Assembly: GCA_951799445.1 (NCBI GenBank)
Contig: OX637287.1
Span: 54,589,724-54,653,723 of the forward strand
From: Pseudisothecium myosuroides
Lineage: Eukaryota; Streptophyta; Bryopsida; Hypnales; Lembophyllaceae
Reading direction: 5' to 3'
DNA length: 64,000 nucleotides
Shown: one piece after another, positions 22,575 to 32,638 of the stretch
How the letters are laid out: the number at the start of each line of letters is the position of its first letter
How positions within the stretch are numbered: the stretch's first letter is position 1
Made by a program: the position numbers and the translations under genes
Notes under the pieces: model-generated
What the model was told of the DNA's origin: nothing
Databases searched by the model: none
Seen by the model: the letters and a program-made list of their open reading frames with translations, nothing else

Positions 22575-25500
22575 ATGAAGAAGGGGCGTTTCGCTGGCTA
22601 TTACGTTGCCGTTATTCTTGTCACGACGCTGCTCCTGCACAAGACGGGCTTGGTCACGGCGTTTCTTGCCGACGCGGCGCCTCAACCTCTCGCTTCGGGT
22701 AACTGAACTGACCTCGATTCCTTCACCTCCTCCTCCTGCTGCTGCTGCGTTTTCTTGCAGGAAGTGCATGTAGCATAAATTTGTTCTCATGGCGGTGGGG
22801 GGAAATCTGGGTGGGTGGTTGTAGGATATGGCTTTCCTGGATTTAGCACCATGCGCCACAGGTCCATTCTGCGGGACGAAGTTGCGGCCAGGCTGAGGGA
22901 GCTCGGCAACGTGGGTCCCTGTTCCCTCACTCTTGTTGCTCAGCATTATGTACTTTTCCGCTGAAATTGATGAAAGTGCAGTAGGGTCGCAGGGCCAGAA
23001 CGACTCGAGCTTCTGCGCTCGCGAAGCTTTTCTTGGCTTCCGTGAATTTCTGTCCTACATCGCTCCGTCCAGAGTTGAAAGTGAAATTTATCTTCCGGCT
23101 TGGTCTTGCAGGTGAGCGATTCCAGAGACGTGCTAGAGAGAACCTTCTTGAGCCCCGCAGCTTTAGCAGCAGGCCGTCTTCTCGCGACGTGGATGAGAGA
23201 CGCTGGCCTCAGAACGTACGCCTCCTGAACCTTGAAGCTCTCTCTGGTTTCCCTTTCAGAAAACGAACCATACCCGGCCAAAAAAATCGGCTCTCGACGA
23301 TGGCTGATGAACATACTTCGGCTTTTTGGTTTTCAGATGGGAAGATGAACTTGGAAACGTCCATGGCCGTTCGGACGGAGCCAATGCCACCGCACCCGCT
23401 CTCCTTTTGGGCTCCCACTTGGTACGTAGCAGGGCTACTCCCACCTTATTTGGGTTTCACGCCTTCGTAAATATCCCCAGACGTTCGTGATGTCGCTGCG
23501 GCGTCCCTTGAAGTTGATTCAGCGGAAGAGCTAACCGTGGTTGAGTGGGTGGTACAGGACACTGTCATCGACGCAGGAAGGTATGACGGCGCACTGGGTA
23601 TCGTGGCAGCCATAGCTGCCGTCAAGGCTCTGAAACTGGAGGGGAAATTGAAGCAGTTTCCTCGTCCCATTGAGGTTGGTTACTTCTACGACGCGTCTCC
23701 GTGTCTTCGTTGCAGCGCCCGTGGCTTTTTGGAACATCTGTAGTGACTGTGTTACTGGCCTGCACTGATCTTTTCCAGATCATTGCGTTTAGTGACGAGG
23801 AGGGAATTCGGTTTCATACCACTTTTCTTGGCAGCAGTGCTATTGCAGGAACTTTCCAGCCCAGGCACTTGAAGAATGTCGATGCAAGGTGTGACTTGAA
23901 TATTTCTCTGTAGCACTTAACTTGGAAGTCTAATTTTAGATAGTCTAGTGCTCGCTGGTGGCCTATTTCCTTCACTATTTGCATACAACCACTTGTTTGC
24001 TGCTTAGAAAGTGCACGAGTTTGATGTTGAGAATGTGGTGTAATGTCTATTTCAGGGGCATATCTATCGGAGCTGCTCTCAGAGCTGCAGCACACCCTGG
24101 TACAATGGAATCTGTTTCCTCCCAGAAGTACGAACCTTCATCCGTTTGGGGTTACGTGGAGGTACTTACTGAACTTTGACAAACTCCATTTAGCTCAGTG
24201 TTGCCACCTCTTCAAAGAGAGGTTCTGATTGTGAACTGATTATCTTGCAATACTGTACAAGAAGAGAGTACATTCATGTCACTTTTTTAAAACCAAGCTG
24301 ATGAACGTTTTTTCTTATCTGGTGTGTGTGGTACAGTTGCACATTGAACAGGGACCTGTGCTTGAGTCCCACGGACTGCCCTTGGGAGTTGTTGAAGCCA
24401 TAGCCGGCCAAACTCGTTTGACGGTAAGCCTGGTTCAACGGTCAAATGAACTGTAATCGTTTGATGCTTTTGCAGGCTAATTGTGGATTTTAATTTTAGT
24501 TTCGGATGGGAGAAGATGCTTACTACATTGGGAGCTGAAATGAAAGGTAGAGAGCTCATATATTGCTCTTGATTGTGTTCAGGTGAAAGTGCGAGGGTCG
24601 CAGGGCCATGCTGGCACCGTTCCAATGGCCATGCGGAAGGACCCCATGATAGCAGCTGCACAGTCTATTGTCGCCATCGAGAACATCTGTACGCACCCGG
24701 AGAAGGGTGTTGGAGGTAGCCGTGGTGCATCTCAAATGTCTTCTGCTGTAAACTATGCAGGCGCGATTGTATGTACAGTCGGGGAGATCCACTCGTGGCC
24801 GGGTGCTAGCAATGTCATTCCCGGAGAGGTACTTACTGACATTCCTCGTTGTCTGATTGAGGGGTGCACTGCTTTCAATTTGGAACTCATAGATGTGAAT
24901 GGGTGTTCGGTTTACTCTAACGAAATGATTGCATACAAAAGCAATGGACGTGAAAGCATTCTGCCAAATTCATGTGGTGTTGATCACGGTTTCCTGTTTA
25001 CGAAATCAGGTGATGTTTACCATCGACGTAAGAGCGAAGGATGACACGGATCGAGAGAAGAATGTGTTGCGTATCGAGAGGGAAATTCAAAAAATCTGCA
25101 GGAAACGTGGTTTGGCATGCAGTGCTGAGAGAAAGGTATGGCCTTCATGTCATTACTTCCTGCGAGCTGCATTATTTATCTCTAGTGATTGAAACTCCCC
25201 TGTTCTGTAATAAAAAGTACAGGATTTTTCTCAAAGCCTCTGCACAGAAATTATCTGAAGCGATGTTCATGCAAGCAGCAGTTGCATAGAATTTGTGCTA
25301 TCATTTATCATCTGTGATTCTTACACCGTCCCTGGATATTTGCAGCATGAAGCAAATGCTGTGGCTTGTGCCCCAAAATTGAACGACATGCTGAACTCAG
25401 CTGCCGTCTCGGCGATGAAAGAATTACCTCCATTCCGTAACAACGTCTCCACCCTAGAAGGTGGTGGAATGATGGCTCCAACATTAGTTAGTGGTGCTGG

Positions 25501-25844
25501 TCATGACGCCATGGCTATGTCTCTCCTCACCCAGGTTTGAATCCTATCTCTCCCGTGCACATGTACGATGTACGATTACTCGAGTCAAGATTAAAAAATA
25601 AAAATTCAGAGTGTTTTTACATCACATTCGTGTTTCCGCGTTGGTTTCTTCGACAATATTCCATATTCTAAGAGTGGTTTGGCATGTGAATGTGCAGGTG
25701 GGCATGCTCTTTTTGAGGTGTACAGGTGGTGTCAGCCACTCACCCGCTGAGCACGTTTTGGCCGATGACATTTGGGCTGGCAGCCTCGCCCTCCTCCGCT
25801 TCATGGAAGGCGTTTTGGGAGACCTGTCCTTCCCATCGGCTTGA
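22575..25844 (+). CDS. Allantoate amidohydrolase (allantoate deiminase), 12 exons
   Basis: M20-family metallo-amidase that hydrolyses allantoate to ureidoglycine, ammonia and CO2 in the ER during purine/ureide nitrogen recycling. Exons: 22575-22698, 22825-22910, 23112-23215, 23337-23421, 23558-23674, 23779-23888, 24056-24161, 24337-24423, 24583-24828, 25010-25135, 25346-25534, 25698-25844. All introns are GT-AG and all phases agree, giving 508 residues, close to the usual plant length. Residues 1-35 form a Lys-then-hydrophobic signal peptide (MKKGRFAGYYVAVILVTTLL). Metal-site motifs are intact: GSHLDT with H132, D143 in DAGRYDG, the pair E179/E180 in FSDEEG, H246 in LHIEQG, and H479 in SHSPAEH. 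Substrate-site motifs QGHAGT, SNVIPGE and SGAGHDAMAM are present. IAFSDEEGIRF favours allantoate amidohydrolase over ureidoglycolate amidohydrolase. The start was chosen because it gives the signal peptide; an in-frame upstream ATG at 22467 would bury it. Confidence 0.93.
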
Positions 25845-27699
25845 CGGATTGATCACTTCACGGACATGAACATTCATGCCGCATGAGTCGAGCCAATTGT
25901 AAATATTCCCATCTCTAGTATTTAGCATGTAAATACATTTATGTTGCGGTTGATGAAGTAGGCATCTTCCTAGACGGATCCCTTCGTAGAGTTAGGCTCC
26001 CTCTGACTCGACAGAACAAACCTCAGTTCTTGTATGATGCATCTTGGTTACTTCTTGTAACTGATCTCTCTAGTTACTTCTTGTAACTGACCTCTTCAGA
26101 TACTTCTTATTACTTATCTCTTCGTCCCACATCCGTTTCACAGGATGCGTAGAGGTAATCGTTCTGATTCGTACCTCCCAAGTAGATTCGCACCTCCCAA
26201 GTAGTTTAGCCACCTTCTTGATACTTTGATTTGTAATATGTGCCTCAATTGTGGCATATTCTAAAATCAATTATTCGTTGAGTTCATTCAGTCAAGTCTG
26301 TTGTGCAAAGATTTTATTTGTTGTACAGTAATGCAATTGTTCTTAAGCTGTCTCTGTCTTTAGCTTCATTTTAACCCTTCTAGGTCCCAGAGCGTGACAT
26401 TGTTCGGCATTATACATTTTATGGCATGCACCGTCTCATTTGTTCTCTGGACAGGAGAGGCTTTGCTTTGACAAAAGCTACATGTTAGGAAGTTTACGAA
26501 GTTTGAGTACGACAGTATCTTACTCGAAAAACGAGTGGCTCAAGACATGGACAGAGCCTCTCGTACGGTTGTGGAGCTGTTTTTATTATGCGAACTGGTC
26601 ACTTTCAATAATGGGAACTGTGAAGCACATCCTTGGTAAGTTATTGCTTGCACTTTCAATAATGGAATCTGTGAAACTCATGGTAAGGAATTGCTTGCAC
26701 GAAGCTTATGTTGTTCCAAAAACTGATATCTAAGTCTCGGTCGTACTCTTAACCAGATCGTTCAGTGTCTTGGAAACTCTGAAATTACTACCCAACGCAG
26801 GATCAAACTCCTGATGAAATTTGTACAATCGAAAATAGTTGCTTGACAAAGCATGCTATCCGTGTTTCTATTGTGTTCATATAAGGCGTGCATTGTACCA
26901 CTAAACCGGACACATTCCGTTTCCAACATCTAAGGTACGACTACCCATTTTGCGAATTGCATATTTGGATTTGTCTACTGATAACACTTGCTCAATCAAT
27001 TTTAGGAATGACTTTTTTTGTTGATGATGGGTGATCTTATGTAGAATAATATTTAAAAATGAATTAGGGACATCTTTGGGAATAGACAAAGCTTGTAGTA
27101 AGGTTTGTTGATTAGAAGTGTACCATATTACATTTTTTTCTTTATTGCAAGAGAAGCTATTATATTAACAAAGACACACTAATACCATATAATGTGCAAA
27201 ATGGTTAGTAAATGAGGTTATTATAATATAATACCAAGGTGTCAAATGTAACGTTGTGTTTACTTCACCTCACATTAATTTTCTATTTGCTTTAATTGAA
27301 TATCTATGGCATAAATGAATACCAATATTCCCAAACATGTATCCATTTTTAATCACATCTTAAATTTTTAGCTAATTTTCTATACCTTGAAGATTAAAGT
27401 GAATTTTATTTGAAGAATGAAGTTTCAAAGGAAATACCAATACTTTACACTTTGTAATTTTATAATTATTTTTTGGATTAGAATTGTACTATTGAAATAT
27501 ATACTCTTTTTCCAACTTATTTTGTAGTTTTTTTTTTTAACAAATGGAAAGTACCATTGCATTAAAAGGATTCAAAAAGAACAACAACCAAGTCAGAGCT
27601 GGCAAATGAAGAGATCATGAGCAAAAACGGAAGAGAAAACAAAACTAAGTGAAAGTTAAATAAAAGAACAAAGAGAAGGACCCTTTTTGTTCCAGACAA
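25845..27699. other. Downstream flank of the amidohydrolase gene, with small tandem repeats
   Basis: A 26-bp unit (GTTACTTCTTGTAACTGATC and variants) starts at 26047, 26073 and 26099. A 51-bp direct duplication (CACTTTCAATAATGG... CATGGTAAG/TTGGTAAG...) starts at 26600 and 26651. The 97-codon frame 26440-26733 spans this duplication and matches nothing I recognise. The remainder to 27699 is AT-rich without features. Confidence 0.5.
26047..26124. repeat. 26-bp tandem repeat, three units
   Basis: Three units with an exact 26-bp period, the third more diverged. They lie about 200 bp after the amidohydrolase stop codon, so they may be in or just past its 3' untranslated region. Confidence 0.75.
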
Positions 27700-27793
27700 T
27701 GGTGGCTTCACTCTTGTTGGAGATTGGAGCCAAATATAATATCAAAATTAATCCAAATGATGTCAGTCCGTTGAGGATTGGAGCCAAATACTA

Positions 27794-27874
27794 CTCCCTT
27801 TGTTTCTGAAAAACACCTGGGTTTCCTTTGTATTTTACAAAGGAAACCCGGGTCTTTTTCAGAAACAGAGGGAG
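27794..27874. mobile_element. Stowaway-like MITE, 81-bp near-perfect hairpin
   Basis: The left arm CTCCCTTTGTTTCTGAAAAA and the right arm complement CTCCCTCTGTTTCTGAAAAA continue to pair through GGGTTTCCTTTGTA. TA is present on both sides (27792-27793, 27875-27876). It sits inside the second of two local tandem copies, and the first copy supplies the unoccupied site. Confidence 0.9.
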
Positions 27875-28334
27875 TATCAAACTTAGTCCTAATGGTATTA
27901 GTCCATTGAGGTTGTTGATGGAAACTAAGTTGGGCCTTCAATTGCCTCTACTATAATCCCAAAAGGTATTCCACTAGTTTTCCTACATGATAGCTAAAGG
28001 CCATTTGTTCTAAGTGAAAACGGTGTTGTTACGAGAAATCTATATAAACCAAAGTGAGGGTCTTCTAAGTAATGTCCAAATGGTACGGAGGCTAATCAAG
28101 CGTTGGGGAATAGTGGAATCAAAGACACACTAGATGGCGTTGAATCTATTGTGTAGCCTCAAAATTGGTTGACTTCCAAAGATGTGGTGGAGAATCAACT
28201 GAGTGTAATCCCAAACCTCCTGGGCTCTTGAGCAAATGCAGAATTGATGAATAGGGGGGTTCTTCAAGTCTTAAGGCATAGCAATTGCAATTGGTGTGAA
28301 TGTCAAGGGCAATTTTAGCTCTCTAGGAGTGAAT

Positions 28335-28630
28335 GCATTAGATTTTTTTGGGGGGGTCGGGAGGGCCGTTTCAGGCCCATTCTCGACACTCGTCCCCCCC
28401 GCAGTTTCAGGGAACGCCTGTTCCCAATAAAAAAACTTTAAAAAACTTAAAATAAATAAATAAATTTAGTCTTGAAATGAAAAAAAAATAGAAAAAAAAA
28501 ATTTCATTTTTTTTCCAACGTGGCAGTCGCTCGGCCACGTCAGCGAGCTGCCGCGGCCCTGAATTCGGCAGTTCCCACAGCTGGGAACACGCAGCCCTCC
28601 AGGAGGCTGAAATCTCATCTAATGGCGACT
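28335..28630. mobile_element. Insertion with GC-rich ends and AT-rich core, inside the LINE
   Basis: The ends hold two perfect palindromes, GGGAAC-gcct-GTTCCC (about 28410) and GTTCCCA-cagc-TGGGAAC (about 28573). Between them lies an A/T homopolymer-rich core. LINE-like protein sequence stops on one side and resumes on the other. I could not resolve a clean target duplication. Confidence 0.45.
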
Positions 28631-29120
28631 GTTTCGTGCTAGATGAACCATGTGAAGGCTTCATTTTTTTGAGATTGTGCCTTATACCATACATCCTTCG
28701 AGTTGGGAGAAAAGGTTGGAGGAAGGTTTCCTGTCCATTTGGACATGATTGTGGTTTTTGGTTGAGCAATCTGAGGGAGTGGTCTATGGATGTGGAGTAT
28801 TCCAGTAACGGAAGACCATTGGCCCATTGCCATTGACCCAGGTCAAAGACCAACCTCTACTTTGCTCTGCAAAATAGAAGGTAGGGATCTCGGTTACGAC
28901 TCTTCTATATTTGAACCTTACGTGTAAATCTGCAATATTCTTCCTTGTTGTTGGGTGGAAGAAGTAAAAGTAGCCTTGAGTTGTGTCCCATAGTGGCTCT
29001 GGTGGTTCCACTCGGCAAAGAGAAAATATGGTGTTGAGAGTATTGAAGGTCGAAATTGTGGTCTCGGATTTGTCAAGTCATTGTTGAGACGATGTTGTCC
29101 AGTTGAGAGTAAACCCCAAC

Positions 29121-30886
29121 CCATTCACCCTTTTGGACCTATAAGACCTTATAAAAACTAAACCACATATATGTAAATGTGGTATGCACTTGCATCCAAG
29201 GAGTGTTTTATGGGATCATATAAGTAGTGCCCTTAATATAGAATTATTCTAGAATACTCCAAAATACTCTTGTATGATTTTTGTACACCTTACATTATTT
29301 CTAAGAAAATATGATTTTTAGTTTCAGGGATTAAAATGCATTGTATAGGTTGGATTCACATGGTTTTCTATTTTTTTACCAATGCCCCTATCTTTAATGA
29401 GCTCTAGCTTTATAAATGTAATTTGTCTCTTCTATTTGACTCTTAGAAACAATCAACCTAGCTTAAATAATGTTACAATAATATTACTTTAGTCTCATAT
29501 TAGTAACTTACATTAGTTGCTTTAGTCATAATTGTCTGTTCTTACACTTCAAATCAATTTGGGGTTAGAAAATCAATTTGTAAAGATATTTATTCCAAAT
29601 GCTTTTGATCTATATTGAGATCCATGTTCATTTCCCCCTCAGTTTTATTATGACTTTGAATCATGTGAAAATTAGCAATATTAAGTGAGACACAAGTGTT
29701 TCAATTTGTAGCATTGTAACAATCTTTATGAATTTGTTCATCTATAAAATCATAAATTGTCTTTATTCATCATGGATATTCCCCTTAAGCAATTCGAATG
29801 TAAGTTTTTATGCATGTGAGTCCAAATAATCTAAGTTTACATTCACCTTCTTATTTAAAATTGAGAAAACTATAATCAAAGAGAAAATAAATGATCCCCC
29901 AAACATATAAAATATTGAAAAAAACACCAATTGGACAAGAGCTAAAGAAATGAGAATATGTGCATTTCTATCAAATTGGTGAAATCTATCTTCATTTAAT
30001 ATGCAAGAAAAAATGTCAAAATCCTAATTAAGGTGGTTATTCTTAGGTACAATTATTTTACCCTTGCAGAGTTCATTGGAAGAACATGCATACTATAATT
30101 TTCTTAGGAAGAAAGCAGGGATGCATTATTTACTATAGATGATATTTGAATTCATGTTTGGAATCAAGGACTTCAAAATAGGTACGAGATTGAGGTTAAA
30201 AAATGTTTCATTAACCTTTTTGCAATAGGGAACATGTTTTCACATTAGCCCCTTCATGATGGGAAAAAAATCTATCCTCTTCCTCCAAGATGGCTACTAT
30301 CTATATAACTACTTGTATAATAAACTAGCCTATTCCTATTGTCATTTCAATTCCATTTTCATATATCCATGTGTTGCAATTTAGAACAAAAATGTGTACA
30401 CAAGATACATGAGGATTTGGGTCCTAGTGGTTATTTTGGGCACACTTTATTGCTCTAAAGCTACACAATTTTTTGAGGGAATATTAAGTAGTGGATTCCC
30501 CTATTTTCAATGGATGAAAACAGTCAATTACTACGTAATTTAGGAACAATTTTGTTCTATTATGGATGACTATAATACACACTTTTGAATGAATACATGT
30601 ATTTTCATCTACATTTTGCATGTTTGATCTGTGTTAGTAGATGTAAATAACTTAACCATTGCACTGTACATTGCTTTGTATGCTTCCTAAAAAAATGAAA
30701 AAAAAATTCATTATTGTGTCCTTCCCCTTCCTACTCTCTGCAATCCTAGAAAATGCTTTCTTCATTCATGGATATGTTATAAAAGTATAATCACTCAGTA
30801 ATCAAGTTGCCCCTGTAATTAGGTATTATACCTTTTCCATCCGTCCTTCATCCATATTCTAGTTCATTTCTTGGTGGCGGTTTACG
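29121..30886. other. AT-rich spacer, no gene seen
   Basis: No supported coding frame. No repeat boundary recognised. Confidence 0.5.
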
Positions 30887-31005
30887 AAGGACAATGCCTT
30901 GAGAAGAGGGCGTTATGGAAATATGGGCCCTACTTGTCAGGTTTTGCCCACCTTGTTCGCCAAACCCTTATTTTCCATAATGCCCTCTTCACAAGGTATT
31001 GTCTT
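30887..31005. repeat. Near-perfect hairpin, 119 bp (MITE-like)
   Basis: The left arm AAGGACAATGCCTTGAGAAG continues GAGGGCGTTATGGAAA. The right arm complement AAGACAATACCTTGTGAAGA continues GGGCATTATGGAAA. The loop is about 35 bp. A partial Stowaway-type terminus (CCGAGGGAGTA) follows at about 31086-31095, suggesting this hairpin sits within a decayed larger MITE. Confidence 0.75.
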
Positions 31006-31165
31006 AACTTATATTCCTTCCATTTAAAAAATAGTGCATTCATTCTCAATGGTATTGCTTTGTAAAATGGATACACTATTTCCAAACCGAGGGAGTACGT
31101 AATTCCCCTGCTTACAACTCCCGACCTTGCAAGAGGAGAGGGGAGAAAGAAGAGGAGAGAGAAGA

Positions 31166-31403
31166 GGGGCCAAGGAGGATTGACCTCCTTATTGCCCCAT
31201 CCAAGGATAAATGTAAAAAATGCACCCTATTTTGTGCCGCATAGATATTGCATTTCTTCACCAATCCCAGCCAATTTGGGGCCTCTAATTGCAAGTATGA
31301 ATTCAGACTTTGCAAATTTTATCAGGGGTGGCAAATAAAAAATTCCAGTGTTTCCTGCACGGCTAAAACACGGGGCAATAAGGGGGTCAATCCTCCCTTG
31401 CCC
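31166..31403 (-). mobile_element. Family D element with GGATTGACC..CTTATTGCCCC ends
   Basis: The left end contains AAGGAGGATTGACCTCCTTA then TTGCCCC. The right-end complement contains AAGGGAGGATTGACCCCCTT then ATTGCCCC. The inverted repeats are about 33 bp and differ from the other two end types. The core on the minus strand is canonical, with TTTGCAAAGTCTGAATTCAT and the GGCCCCAAATTGGCTGGGAT region. Confidence 0.8.
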
Positions 31404-32638
31404 TGCACAGGCCACTTGGCGGCGCGGAAAAATCCTCTGCACTGCCGTGCCCTGCATTGGTCGACCCCCAGGCAGCTCTCCAGCCCCCCTTTCCGCGGAC
31501 GAATGACCGCGTGTTCGAATATCACGGTCGTCGGACCCGTGCGCGGTCACAGGGCACGGACCAACCCCCATCTGGAAGGATCTACAGCCAGTGTCCCGCC
31601 GCGAAGTCGCGCCAGCCTGCTCGTGCCTGGACCAGCCAGCCAGGCAGCGTGCGCCTGCGGCAACAACAAGTGGTGGCACGCTGCTAACTTCAGCTACGCT
31701 AATAACTTCAGCTACGCTAATAACTTCAGCTGCCCTCCTGTAAGTTAGTAGTGAACCCTCCGTCCCCATCCCATCATCTTCCCAACCGAATCGTTGCGCA
31801 ACCGACGCAATCTCGCGCCTCAATTGTCAGTCTGCTCGCTTCGATTCTCGCTCAACTGGGGGCTGCAATCAGGTTTGGGACGCCCCTGTTAGTTCTGGTC
31901 TCTTGTGTGTGCAATTGGGGCCAAGCGGTTTGGCACTTCACCAGCGGGACAACAGGAAGTAGAGTCTTGCGCCGGTTGGTGCAGTTGTCTTCAATTCGTC
32001 TTCCATGCTTGGCCTCGGAGGAGGTTAAGTTAGGTTGGAAGGCGTGTGGTTGGGATCGAATTGGGCTTGGGTTGCGCGCGTTCTGTTGTGTGTTTTGGGT
32101 TTGATTTCGTGGTTTGGGGTTGCGTTGGCTTTGGGAGGAAGGGACTTTGATGGTTGTGGTGCTAGTGAGTGATTCGCGACTATGGCAGTGTGGGTTGCTT
32201 GGATTGGAGTGGTAGGGGAGGACTGAAGTAAGCAGGGGTGTGATTGATTTATGTTGGTGGATTATTACAGTCTGGGTGCTGCCTGCATGTGTTCCAATTG
32301 ATGATCGGAATTGGGCTGTGCGGCGATTGGTTCGTATTCCCCCATTTTCTGTCGTCGATTGAGGTTCGTTTTTTTTGTTTTTTTTCGGGGGTTCCATTTG
32401 TGGTTGTTTGAGTTGGTTTAGGTTTTGTATGAGGGAGGGGGGTGTTGTGGTGATTCGAGACGATGGCAATTGATTGATTGATTGATTTCGGGTTGTTTGG
32501 GACTGGAGTGGACGGCCATGAATTAGGGGTGTATTCTAATTGATGGCGGTGTGGATTTGATTTGATTCGATTTGTTGTGTCGTTGTTTTGGTTCGTGCGC
32601 AGAGTTTCTTTCGGACCCATCGCTGTTCGTTCGGACCC
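31404..32638 (+). promoter_or_regulatory. GC-rich upstream region and possible 5' leader intron of the MLF-like gene
   Basis: GC content rises at about 31400 and persists to the start codon. A strong donor GTAAGT at 31740 and a plausible acceptor GTGCGCAG ending at 32602 suggest an intron in the 5' untranslated leader, but other donors exist. An 18-bp block (CTAATAACTTCAGCTACG) repeats at 31685-31730. The long minus-strand frames here (31852-32469 and 32249-32947) are composition-driven. Confidence 0.35.

Larger units (their letters stand above)
27700..29120 (-). pseudogene. Decayed LINE (non-LTR retrotransposon) reverse-transcriptase tail
   Basis: On the minus strand, 28324 down to about 27950 reads as a broken frame containing CSRAQEVWDYTQLILHHIF and then LRTIWTLLRRPSLWFI. 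This resembles the zinc-binding region after plant LINE reverse transcriptases (CSRAxEVW ... SLWxIWxxRN). Further upstream, 28690-28635 reads VWYKAQSQKNEAFTWFI, as in the KVKAFxWL segment of the same domain. Several stops and frameshifts are present. A GC-ended insertion (about 28335-28630) and a Stowaway MITE (27794-27874) interrupt it. The 5' extent beyond 28720 is uncertain. Confidence 0.6.

Noticed and set aside
22197..22946. 249-codon minus-strand open frame
   Set aside because: It lies antisense to exons 1 and 2 of the amidohydrolase and its promoter, is Ser/Arg/Pro-rich as expected from GC-rich complement, and has no motif.
26757..26915. tRNA-like fragment on the minus strand (GGTTTAGTGGTACAATGC and a GTTTGATCCTG block)
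   Set aside because: It resembles A-box and T-arm words, but the acceptor ends do not pair, the T loop has the wrong size and the spacing would need a large intron.
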